A DNA stretch of 64,000 bases from positions 744,001-808,000 of the forward strand of contig CAWUFC020000001.1 of the NCBI GenBank assembly GCA_963921335.3, in the 5' to 3' direction. Origin of the DNA: CAWUFC02 sp963921335 (lineage in GTDB: Bacteria > Pseudomonadota > Gammaproteobacteria > Pseudomonadales > Halieaceae). Every line of letters starts with the position of its first letter. Position 1 is the first letter of the stretch. This document shows positions 41,962 through 49,558 of this stretch, piece by piece. The notes beneath the pieces are model-generated. The model worked only from the letters and a program-made list of their open reading frames with translations. It was not told the DNA's origin and searched no databases. The position numbers and the translations under genes were made by a program.

Positions 41962-43131
41962 ATGCGGTACCTAGGTGGCCTGCTGGCAGCCTGTATTTGG
42001 CTGCTACTCGTAGGATGTAGCTCCGGTGGAGAGTTGCGGCCGCTTATTGCCGAGATTCAGCCTCTTTACCCCTCCAACGATGAGACCTCTGCAGCTGAAT
42101 CCTCAACAACCCCGGTGGCTGTCACACCCGATCTGTTGCACATGACCGACGAGATGAAGCAGTTCGTCGATACCTACGTCACCAGTGCCCGCACCCCAAA
42201 ACAGCGTTTGCGCATGCTGCACAGCAGCTTGCGCAGCAGTGCCCTGCTAGATATCGAATACGACCCTGCTGCGGACGGCACCGCCGCAGAAGCCTTTGAG
42301 CGCGGCGCCGCCAATTGCCTGAGCTACGCTCACTTGTTCGTGGCCATGGCTCGCTACGCTGGGCTGGACGCCAATTACCACATGCTCAGCCTGCGCCCTG
42401 AGTTTAGTCGACATGGCAATCAGGTCGCCCTGCGCCAACATGTGAACGTGTTGGTCAAACTGCCGCGTAAACAGGAGTACATGATTGATATCGACCCGGT
42501 GAGCCGGGCAGACGTGGCCGGTCGGCAGGTGATTTCAGACCGGGTAGCCAGCGGCTTGCACCACAACAACCTGGCCATGGCGCGGCTGTTTGCCGGCCAG
42601 CTTGAAGATGCCTACAGCCATGCAGTGCAGGCACTCTCGTTGAGTCCGCAGACGGATTTTTTGTGGGTGAACCTGGGGGCGATTTATTCCCGGGCGGAGC
42701 ATCACCAGGCCAGCGAGCAGGCGTATCATGCGGCACTGGCGATAAACCCTGGCTATGCTTCGGCAATGAATAACCTGATGGTGTTACACGAGCGGCAGGG
42801 TAATACCGAACAGGCGGACTATTGGGAGTCGCAAATCATCGGACACCGAAACCGCAATCCCTATTACCATGCGTACCTGGGCGAGCTTGCCGCAGAAGAG
42901 GGAGATTTTGAGGCAGCGCGTGAGCATTTCCTGGCGGCCCTAAAACGCAAACAGGACGATGCTGAGTTGTATTACCGCCTGGGTCGCGCCTATCTTGATC
43001 TGGAGCGCCCCGCGCAAGCCATCAAGTACCTGGAACTGGCAGTACAAGCAGCCGAACTGGTCGCTCAACGAGAGGAATACCAGGCTTTGCTGGATCAGTT
43101 GACGGGGACTCAACTGGCCCTACTGCATTGA
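41962..43131 (+). CDS. Lipoprotein with transglutaminase-like and TPR domains
   Basis: This 389-residue lipoprotein has lipobox LLLVGCS. Residues about 60-190 form a papain-like transglutaminase fold, with candidate catalytic Cys in AANCLSYAHLFVAMAR, His in LRQHVNVLVKL and Asp in YMIDIDP. Residues about 195-370 are TPR repeats (WVNLGAIYSRAEHHQASEQA; YRLGRAYLDLERPAQAIKY). Such proteins may process or scaffold cell-wall or surface proteins. Its end overlaps the convergent sulfatase-fold gene by 12 bases. A TATACT box lies only seven bases upstream of the ATG, so the start of transcription is uncertain. Confidence 0.82.
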   Translation: MRYLGGLLAACIWLLLVGCSSGGELRPLIAEIQPLYPSNDETSAAESSTTPVAVTPDLLHMTDEMKQFVDTYVTSARTPKQRLRMLHSSLRSSALLDIEYDPAADGTAAEAFERGAANCLSYAHLFVAMARYAGLDANYHMLSLRPEFSRHGNQVALRQHVNVLVKLPRKQEYMIDIDPVSRADVAGRQVISDRVASGLHHNNLAMARLFAGQLEDAYSHAVQALSLSPQTDFLWVNLGAIYSRAEHHQASEQAYHAALAINPGYASAMNNLMVLHERQGNTEQADYWESQIIGHRNRNPYYHAYLGELAAEEGDFEAAREHFLAALKRKQDDAELYYRLGRAYLDLERPAQAIKYLELAVQAAELVAQREEYQALLDQLTGTQLALLH

Positions 43132-45132
43132 AACAGACTCCCATGCCCCATCGGTCATCAGATAAACCTTCAGCCGATTGCCTGCGGCTGAAAAGAACTC
43201 TTCGTCCAAGACGACTGCAGCTCGCTGACGGTCGTGGGAAAAGGTGGTGGTTGTCGCCCTGATGCTGCCGTTGAGAGCAATCCCAATTTTTGAGTCCGTA
43301 GGCTCGCTGAAGCGGAGCTTAAGGTGTGCCGGCAATTTGCGATTGCGATTTTGATTGTAGTTCTCCAGCGCCACCAGTTTGTCTACTTTCACGCTGATTC
43401 CTGCTAGCCCCGTTGTTTCGATAGATTCGCCAAGCCAGCGTCGATCGGTGCTGATGTCAAAAAGGCCCTGCTCTTTGAGGGGAGGGCCGAACAGCTGCCG
43501 TCTGAGCGTTGTCACTTCATGTGCTGCAAGGCTTGCCGGGGTCATCGCATGACGGACGAAGCCCTGGGCGGGTGGAATTTCCTTGGCCTGGAATAGCGTC
43601 GACGCCCGAGTCTCGAGAGCTGACTGATTCCGCAGGTCGATTCCGTCCATGGGCCACCAGCTCTGCCAGTCCATCACCGAAGCGATGGTTGCAGCAATAT
43701 CGGTCGTTTGCACTGCGGCAGTAATCAGCGAGGATGACTGCTGGCCTGGGTACTTAATGAACAGTGGCACTGAGGCAATGTCGGCTAGATTCCTAGCTTC
43801 AACCCAGCGGCGCCCCGTGCCGGCTTGAAAACTCAGACCATGGTCGGAAGTAACTATGATCAGCGCATCGTCCCACAGGCCGCGTGCCTTTATGGCATCC
43901 ATCCACTGGCCAAGCCAATGATCGGTGTAGGCGGTTTGTAAGAGATGGCGCTGGTAGCCCAGAGCAATCGAGCGCAGATCATGGCGCCAGATAAAGCGCG
44001 CTTGTCCCGGTGCCGCCCCTTCCAGTTTGTACTCAGCGGGTGCCGTGGCGTAGGCGCGACCGGACGGCATGTACTTCCAGGGTACGTGAGGTAGATAGAT
44101 GTGGGCGAAATTGAAGCTGTTCGCTGAGGCAGTGGCTACCTGCTCGAGGAATTTGAAACGCGGATCTCCTGCGGCATATTGCTTATGGCCTGTAGCTAGG
44201 CCGAGAAAACCTGACCAGCTCTCGTCAATGGGTGGAAGCTTTTGGCGCAGGCTAACTGGCAGGCTGCGATGTGCCAAAATCAAACTCGCATCCAGGCTTA
44301 GCGATATAAGATTGGGTTGGCCCAGGGCATTGCGGGTGTCACCGCAGACCTCCGCAGGGCACAAGCGCGTAATAGGCTCCTGTACATTGATTTGCAGATG
44401 AGGTGCTAGAGCCACAAACAAGTTGTTGGGGTGCGCGCTTAAACTTGCGGGAAGCGTTTCACCGCTGGGGTTTACGCCTGTGAGCAGTGCTGGTAGTGCT
44501 ACTTCGGTAGAGTCTGCCACCGTATGTGCGTTGTAGTACCAGTTAGAGGTGGCGGCCAGTTTGGCAAAGTTAGGAAAGCGGACAGAGTCAACTTCTCCTG
44601 CTGTTTGCACCAGGCTGTAGCGCGGTAATTCATCAAGCACCAGGAAAAATATGGGCAACGGGTTGCCTGGCACATGGGCGTCTGTGCTGGCCACATTGCT
44701 GTAGCGCGCGTTGAGGTGCGGATGATCGGACACCTGGTAAACAAACCATAGCGGCAGAACTATGGCAGCCGGTGATAAGGCCGCCAATAGGCTGGGAATA
44801 AATCGGGTGTGGTGGAAAAGAATCGTAAATGCCGCGATCGCCAGTGGCCACAGCCAGAAAAATTGCGCCTGCAGGTGTAAGCTATTGAGCAACTGTCCAC
44901 TCAGAAGCGTCGCAAAGAGCAGCAGCATGGGTGTCGACATCCATGGGGCGAGCCGTAAAAGCAGCGCTATGCAAACCCATGGCACGGAAACGAGCACTAT
45001 GGCGAGGCTGACGACCTGGCTGAACGTAGCGCCACTCGCAATAAAGTACTGTGGATACTGAAGCAACAGGTCGAAGACCGGTTGGGCAATAAAGAGGGCG
45101 GTCAGTGCTGCCAGATGGGATGGATTAAGCAC
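43120..45132 (-). CDS. Membrane sulfatase/alkaline-phosphatase-superfamily protein
   Basis: This 670-residue protein has about five N-terminal membrane helices (to about 150), then a periplasmic sulfatase-like domain. Visible features are the metal-binding FFLVLDELPR, nucleophile region HTVADSTEVALPALLTG, the IYLPHVPW loop and VTSDHGLSF. The plan resembles lipoteichoic-acid-synthase/phosphoethanolamine-transferase type enzymes; the true substrate is unknown. It starts at GTG (45132), five bases after a small membrane protein gene, and the PPOX-fold gene precedes that. Confidence 0.85.
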   Translation of the reverse strand: MLNPSHLAALTALFIAQPVFDLLLQYPQYFIASGATFSQVVSLAIVLVSVPWVCIALLLRLAPWMSTPMLLLFATLLSGQLLNSLHLQAQFFWLWPLAIAAFTILFHHTRFIPSLLAALSPAAIVLPLWFVYQVSDHPHLNARYSNVASTDAHVPGNPLPIFFLVLDELPRYSLVQTAGEVDSVRFPNFAKLAATSNWYYNAHTVADSTEVALPALLTGVNPSGETLPASLSAHPNNLFVALAPHLQINVQEPITRLCPAEVCGDTRNALGQPNLISLSLDASLILAHRSLPVSLRQKLPPIDESWSGFLGLATGHKQYAAGDPRFKFLEQVATASANSFNFAHIYLPHVPWKYMPSGRAYATAPAEYKLEGAAPGQARFIWRHDLRSIALGYQRHLLQTAYTDHWLGQWMDAIKARGLWDDALIIVTSDHGLSFQAGTGRRWVEARNLADIASVPLFIKYPGQQSSSLITAAVQTTDIAATIASVMDWQSWWPMDGIDLRNQSALETRASTLFQAKEIPPAQGFVRHAMTPASLAAHEVTTLRRQLFGPPLKEQGLFDISTDRRWLGESIETTGLAGISVKVDKLVALENYNQNRNRKLPAHLKLRFSEPTDSKIGIALNGSIRATTTTFSHDRQRAAVVLDEEFFSAAGNRLKVYLMTDGAWESVSMQ

Positions 45133-45137
45133 CCTTA

Positions 45138-45362
45138 TTACGGCTCCTGTGGCTCGTCCTCAGAGTCTTCCTGTTCATTTTTGGTGCGATGGAAGAAACC
45201 GGTGATGCGATGCCAGTACATGCGAGCTGTGACGCCGATCGCAGCAACTCCGGCTAGCAGGCCCTGCAGCAACATGCTGCCCAGGTTGGGATCCATATAG
45301 GCCTGCACCGGCGAACTGAGCAGCAACAAGAGCGGCAAGGTAAGCAAGTAATGAAAAGGCAT
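45138..45362 (-). CDS. Small membrane protein with conserved YMDPNLGSM motif
   Basis: This 74-residue protein has a signal peptide or first helix (PFHYLLTLPLLLLLSSPVQA), the motif AYMDPNLGSMLLQ, a second hydrophobic stretch (GLLAGVAAIGVTARMYW) and an acidic tail. Small proteins of this type (MDPGTGSML pattern) often neighbour membrane sulfatase-fold genes, as here. It begins three bases after the PPOX gene's stop and ends five bases before the sulfatase gene. It is probably an accessory subunit. Confidence 0.72.
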   Translation of the reverse strand: MPFHYLLTLPLLLLLSSPVQAYMDPNLGSMLLQGLLAGVAAIGVTARMYWHRITGFFHRTKNEQEDSEDEPQEP

Positions 45363-45365
45363 TGT

Positions 45366-45743
45366 TCAGCTCGGTATCACTTTGATATAGGCACGCTTTT
45401 TCATCTTGCCTGATAAGCTGGATAGAAAGTCTGTCAGATACATCTGCCAGCCGTACTTGCGCCGCAGCGCGGCCAGGGCCTGGCTGATGTCGTCAGGTGC
45501 TTCGAGCAAGACGGCTTCTGCTTCAATCCAGTCGTTTGTGACTTTGCCGGTCACTGTACAGGCAGCTATGCGGGCGCGAGGAGAGTTGCGCAGGCGTTTC
45601 ACCTTGCCCGCCTCGCCAGCGGAAAACACGTAGTAGTGGCCACCTTCTTCGGCGAACCAGACGGGGGTGGCAACTTCGGCGCCGGACTTTCGGAACGTCG
45701 CTAGGCTCAGGTAGTTGGCTCGGGCCAGTGCGTCGAGACCCAT
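45366..45743 (-). CDS. PPOX-class (split beta-barrel) flavin/F420-type protein
   Basis: This 125-residue protein fits the pyridoxamine-oxidase-like split barrel: YLSLATFRKSGAEVATPVWF, YYVFSAGEAGKVKRLRNSPR, AACTVTGKV. Members bind FMN or F420; the activity is unknown. ATG at 45743 is used because GGAGAAAG precedes it; a 131-residue version is possible. It is the first gene of the minus-strand unit with the small membrane protein and the sulfatase-fold gene. Confidence 0.82.
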   Translation of the reverse strand: MGLDALARANYLSLATFRKSGAEVATPVWFAEEGGHYYVFSAGEAGKVKRLRNSPRARIAACTVTGKVTNDWIEAEAVLLEAPDDISQALAALRRKYGWQMYLTDFLSSLSGKMKKRAYIKVIPS

Positions 45744-45854
45744 GTCACTTTCTCCGAACAAAAAAGCGCATTGTACATGCTTTGTGCTTCTAACAGCTGT
45801 GCATTTCTGGAAGAATGCTAGGCCCTATCACCGATCCCCAGCGAGGTTTTAAAC

Positions 45855-46805
45855 ATGGCATTTGGACCCAATAGCACAACGGATGAAGTGATCGCGGGGG
45901 TAGATCTCAGCGGCAAAACGGCGGTGATCACCGGCGGCTCTGCCGGCCTCGGCATCGAGACCGGCCGCACCCTGGCGGGTGCCGGAGCGAAGGTGGTACT
46001 GGTGGCTCGTGATGAGGCCAAGGTGTCTGCGGTTGTAGATCAGCTCAGCGCCGACCTGCCGGAGGCTGAGATCAGTTATGAACTCATGGACCTCGCCGAC
46101 CTGGCCAGTGTGCGAGCGGCGTCTGCCCGCTTGCTGGATAAGCTGCCACGCATTGATCTGCTGATCAACAATGCCGGTGTCATGGCCTGTCCTAAGGCTG
46201 AAACCAAAGACGGCTTCGAATTGCAGTTTGGCACTAACCATTTGGGCCATTTCGTATTTACCTGCATGCTCATCCCTTCGCTGCTGGCCGCTGCACCGGC
46301 GCGCATTGTTAATCTGAGCTCAGCTGGCCATCGCTTCAGCGATATCCTGTTTGATGATCCCAATTACGAGCAGCGCGAGTATGACAAGTGGGAAGCCTAT
46401 GGCCAGTCCAAGACCGCCAACGCCCTGTTTTCTTTGGGTTTGAACGAACGGCTGGCTGATCGTGGTGTCACTGCCAATGCCGTGCACCCTGGCATGATTG
46501 TCACAGAGCTGGGTCGGCATTTGCAGCAGGAAGACATCGAGGCCCTGAGCGCGCGAGCCAGCGACATGGAAACGGGCTTCAAGAGTATCCCTGCGGGTGC
46601 GGCAACCAGCGTTTGGGCTGCCACCAGTGGTGAGCTGGAGGGCCGTGGTGGTTTGTACCTTGAAGACTGCCACGTCGCGGAGGAAAAAGCCGAGGAGGGT
46701 GCCGCTACCGGTTACTTTGCCTATGCGCTAGATAGTGCTGGCGCGCAAAAGCTTTGGACCTTGTCAGAGCAGTTAGTCGGTGAGCACTATGAATTTGCGA
46801 GCTAA
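45855..46805 (+). CDS. Short-chain dehydrogenase/reductase
   Basis: This 316-residue SDR has the cofactor motif TGGSAGLGIETG, the NNAGV motif at LLINNAGVMA, and the catalytic Ser plus YxxxK (NLSSAGH; YGQSKTAN). The length and layout match the retinol-dehydrogenase-like/light-dependent-reductase-like extended SDRs. The substrate is unknown. Its 3' end overlaps the SYLF gene by 17 bases. Confidence 0.9.
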   Translation: MAFGPNSTTDEVIAGVDLSGKTAVITGGSAGLGIETGRTLAGAGAKVVLVARDEAKVSAVVDQLSADLPEAEISYELMDLADLASVRAASARLLDKLPRIDLLINNAGVMACPKAETKDGFELQFGTNHLGHFVFTCMLIPSLLAAAPARIVNLSSAGHRFSDILFDDPNYEQREYDKWEAYGQSKTANALFSLGLNERLADRGVTANAVHPGMIVTELGRHLQQEDIEALSARASDMETGFKSIPAGAATSVWAATSGELEGRGGLYLEDCHVAEEKAEEGAATGYFAYALDSAGAQKLWTLSEQLVGEHYEFAS

Positions 46806-47346
46806 GTCTGCAGCCAGATGGGTTGTCACACTAATGGCGCTGTTGGGCTTGCTGTCAGCGCAGGTTCAGGCTGATACGGCTGAGGCCATTAATGCGCGCA
46901 CCAAAGAGGCGCTGCAAGGTTTCGAGATCGAGAGCCCTGCGGGTGCCGAGCTGTTGGAGAAAGCCGTAGGCATGCTGGTGTTTCCCGATATCGTCAAGAT
47001 GGGCTTTGGTGTCGGCGGTGAATACGGTGAAGGCGTGTTGCTGGTTGATGGTAAGCCCGAGGCGTATTACTCCACCGCGGCGGGTTCGATTGGCTGGCAG
47101 CTGGGCATGCAGTTCAAGGCCACCATCATTGCGTTTATGACCGAGGCCGCCCTGGATGACTTTCGCAATCGTGAGGGCTGGCAGATCGGCGTTGATGGCA
47201 GCGTTGCGCTGATCAAAGTGGGTGCCGGCGGCAAGCTGGATACCGAAACGGCCAAACAGCCGGTGCTGGGTTTTGTCTTCTCAAATCGGGGTTTGATGTA
47301 TAACCTCACGCTTGAAGGTTCCAAGATCACCAAACTGGTTCGATAG
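46789..47346 (+). CDS. Exported SYLF-domain (Ysc84-type) lipid-binding protein
   Basis: This 185-residue protein has a signal peptide (about 1-27, ending VQADTAEA) and a SYLF domain with KAVGMLVFPDIVKMGFGVGG, GEGVLLVDGKPEAYYST and GSIGWQLGMQFKATI. SYLF proteins bind phosphoinositides or other lipids in eukaryotes; bacterial roles are poorly known. ATG at 46789 lies after GGTGAG. The asnS gene follows one base after its stop. Confidence 0.87.
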   Translation: MNLRAKSAARWVVTLMALLGLLSAQVQADTAEAINARTKEALQGFEIESPAGAELLEKAVGMLVFPDIVKMGFGVGGEYGEGVLLVDGKPEAYYSTAAGSIGWQLGMQFKATIIAFMTEAALDDFRNREGWQIGVDGSVALIKVGAGGKLDTETAKQPVLGFVFSNRGLMYNLTLEGSKITKLVR

Positions 47347-47347
47347 T

Positions 47348-48742
47348 ATGTCCGTTCATGATGTGGCCATCCTGCTAAGGGGTGGCGTTCCAACTTCTGA
47401 AGAAGTGACCGTCCGCGGCTGGCTGCGCAGCAAACGCGATTCCAAGGCCGGCATTTCATTTTTGGCTGTGCACGATGGCAGCTGTTTTGATCCTATTCAG
47501 GCGGTAGTACCGCAGGATCTGGCCAACTATGACAGCGAGGTGCTGCACCTGACGACCGGTTGTGCGGTTGAGGTGACCGGCGAACTGGTGGAATCCCAGG
47601 GCAAGGGCCAAAGCGTTGAGATCCAGGCCACGGCATTGACCGTGATAGGCACGGTGGAAGACGCCGAAACCTACCCCATCGCCAAGAAGCGCCACAGCTT
47701 TGAGTACCTGCGTACAGTTGCCCACCTGCGCCCCCGTACCAACAGCTTCGGTGCCATCACCCGGGTGCGCACGACCTTGGCCAATGCCATCCATAATTAT
47801 TTTCACGACAGTGGTTTTCATTGGATCAATACCCCGATCATTACCGCCAGCGATTGTGAAGGTGCCGGGGAGTTGTTCAGGGTCAGCACGCTTGACCTGG
47901 CCAACCTGCCGCAGGGTGATGGCGGCGTGGATTTCTCCCAGGATTTTTTCGGTGCTGAATCTTTTCTCACGGTATCCGGCCAGCTCAATGTCGAGGCCTA
48001 CTGCCTGGCCATGAGTAAGGTATATACCTTTGGCCCCACCTTTCGTGCAGAGAATTCCAACACCAGTCGCCATCTGGCGGAGTTCTGGATGGTGGAACCC
48101 GAAATTGCCTTTGCCGACCTGCAGGATGACGCTGACCTGGCCGAGAATCTGCTTAAGCATGTGTTCCAGCGAGTGCTTGATGAACGTGAAGACGACATGG
48201 CTTTCTTTCAGCAGCGCATCGACGACACGGTAATCGATCGCCTGCGCACGGTGATCGACAACAGTTTTGAGCGCATGGACTACACCGACGCCATCGGTAT
48301 TCTTCAAAACTCTGGTCAGAAGTTTGAGTTTCCGGTGGAGTGGGGCGCTGACCTGCAGTCCGAACATGAGCGCTATCTCGCGGAAACGCATGTTGGCCGC
48401 CCGGTAGTGTTGATGAACTATCCGAAGGACATCAAAGCCTTCTATATGCGCCTGAACGAAGATGAGAAAACGGTTGCTGCCATGGATGTGCTGGCGCCGG
48501 GTATTGGTGAAATCATTGGTGGTAGCCAGCGCGAGGAGCGTCTTGATGTGCTCGACGCGCGCATGGCAGAACACAATCTGACTGGCGAGTTGGAGTGGTA
48601 CCGCGACTTGCGTCGTTATGGCACCGTGCCCCACGCTGGTTTTGGCCTCGGCTTTGAGCGTCTGCTCAACTACGTCACTGGCATGGACAATATTCGCGAC
48701 GCGATACCGTTCCCACGGACTCCAGGTCACGCGGATTTCTAG
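47348..48742 (+). CDS. asnS: Asparaginyl-tRNA synthetase
   Basis: This 464-residue class II aminoacyl-tRNA synthetase has an N-terminal OB fold (TVRGWLRSKRDSKAGISFL), class II motif 2 (FGPTFRAENSNTSRHLAEFW) and motif 3 (GFGLGFERLL). The Asn-specific FGAESFLTVSGQLN-like region is also present. It charges tRNA-Asn. The start at 47348 is one base after the SYLF gene's stop. A structured repeat lies 18 bases beyond the stop, where a terminator would be expected. Confidence 0.95.
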   Translation: MSVHDVAILLRGGVPTSEEVTVRGWLRSKRDSKAGISFLAVHDGSCFDPIQAVVPQDLANYDSEVLHLTTGCAVEVTGELVESQGKGQSVEIQATALTVIGTVEDAETYPIAKKRHSFEYLRTVAHLRPRTNSFGAITRVRTTLANAIHNYFHDSGFHWINTPIITASDCEGAGELFRVSTLDLANLPQGDGGVDFSQDFFGAESFLTVSGQLNVEAYCLAMSKVYTFGPTFRAENSNTSRHLAEFWMVEPEIAFADLQDDADLAENLLKHVFQRVLDEREDDMAFFQQRIDDTVIDRLRTVIDNSFERMDYTDAIGILQNSGQKFEFPVEWGADLQSEHERYLAETHVGRPVVLMNYPKDIKAFYMRLNEDEKTVAAMDVLAPGIGEIIGGSQREERLDVLDARMAEHNLTGELEWYRDLRRYGTVPHAGFGLGFERLLNYVTGMDNIRDAIPFPRTPGHADF

Positions 48743-48760
48743 AGCTTTCCTGCCCGGCGA

Positions 48761-48935
48761 CACGAAACTGCCTGCCTCCACCGGTCGCAGCTGCCGCATT
48801 CAGCGCCGGCTGCTGCGGAACTCGACCGTTTTTCGCTTTGCGAAAAGCCGGGACTCAGACAGTCCTCGCATAAAACCCCGGCGCTTGCTGCGTCAGCTCG
48901 GCGCGCCCTGATTGGTGGTGGCACGCAGTTTCGTG
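48761..48935. repeat. Structured repeat, copy 2
   Basis: A 175-base nested inverted repeat following asnS. Outer arms CACGAAACTGC (48761-48771) and GCAGTTTCGTG (48925-48935), and inner arms AGCGCCGG (48802-48809) and CCGGCGCT, enclose a 58-base core (48812-48869) that differs from copy 1 at only three bases. All three fall in the two hairpin loops. The outer arms are unrelated in sequence to those of copy 1 although paired in the same way. Confidence 0.8.
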
Positions 48936-48943
48936 CCGCCATG

Positions 48944-49146
48944 CTAGCTATCGCTGGAGCACTCGCGCAGAACATAAAGGCACCGCTTTGAAATTCGAGG
49001 GGCTCGGGGGTTGTCCGCGAGGACTGATCGAGTCCGCAAAATTGCGAAGCAATTTTTGTCGAGTTCCGCAGCGGCCTGAGCCCCGAGAATTTCAGTGCCA
49101 GTTCGTGCGAGTTCTTCAGCGGTAGGTTCTTGGAGGCATCTAGCTA
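48944..49146. repeat. Structured repeat, copy 3 (reverse orientation)
   Basis: The core (49017-49072) read on the minus strand starts with the same GCTGCGGAACTCGAC and ends AGTCCTCGC. Its first hairpin is AAAATTGC-TTC-GCAATTTT, a wholly different but equally complementary stem. Flanks pair too: GGGGCTC (49000-49006) with GAGCCCC (49077-49083), GAAATTC with GAATTTC, and outer arms near 48952 and 49120. Nothing coding is seen in 48743-49244. Confidence 0.75.
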
Positions 49147-49244
49147 AGGAGTGGCAGATCGCTTCTGATCATTCGGTGAAATCCCAAGAAAACTGGCTGA
49201 TTTGTGAACAATTACCAAAAACTGCTCAAAAAACCGCCAAATAC

Positions 49245-49269
49245 ACGTCCATACTGAAAACATGGACGT
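49245..49269. promoter_or_regulatory. Inverted repeat overlapping a start codon
   Basis: Arms ACGTCCAT (49245-49252) and ATGGACGT (49262-49269) with a nine-base gap. The right arm contains the first ATG of the small gene at 49262. It could be an operator or an RNA hairpin hiding the start codon. An alternative start is the ATG at 49280, just downstream of the structure. Confidence 0.5.
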
Positions 49270-49558
49270 AAACACTGACATGAACCGAGCTATCGAAATG
49301 AGCATCGTCGACCTGTTCACCAAAATGATATTTGGTCAGGTGGCAGAACTCAGTGAGCGCGAACTGTCCATTATCCAGGCGCTGCGCCTGGCAGACGACA
49401 ACATCTCCATGGACAGCTACCAGGAGATGGGCGTCTACCTCAGGGCGTTAGGGGTGCAGGAAATGATCGGCCTGGTCAGCCGCGTCAAGCAGCACCTTGA
49501 TCGGGGGGAGATGATGCCTCTGGTTCCTTCATCGGCTCAAAGCGAATTTCACGCTTAG
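49262..49558 (+). CDS. Small helical hypothetical protein
   Basis: This 98-residue, mainly helical protein has VDLFTKMIFGQVAELSEREL and a second helix GVYLRALGVQEMIGLVSRVK; the last 20 residues look disordered. I recognise no family. No good ribosome site precedes ATG 49262; ATG 49280 would remove six residues. The final 74 bases overlap the convergent RNase gene, so the two antisense messages could pair. Codon use is ordinary for the region. Confidence 0.6.
   Translation: MDVNTDMNRAIEMSIVDLFTKMIFGQVAELSERELSIIQALRLADDNISMDSYQEMGVYLRALGVQEMIGLVSRVKQHLDRGEMMPLVPSSAQSEFHA

Noticed and set aside
41931..41962. Canonical promoter TTGACT/TATACT before the transglutaminase-like lipoprotein
   Set aside because: The spacer is only 13 bases and the -10 box lies seven bases before the ATG; a leaderless start is possible but unsupported.
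47456..48799. Minus-strand open frame of 447 codons opposite asnS
   Set aside because: It is the antisense of a clear synthetase gene and shows no domain, signal or ribosome site.
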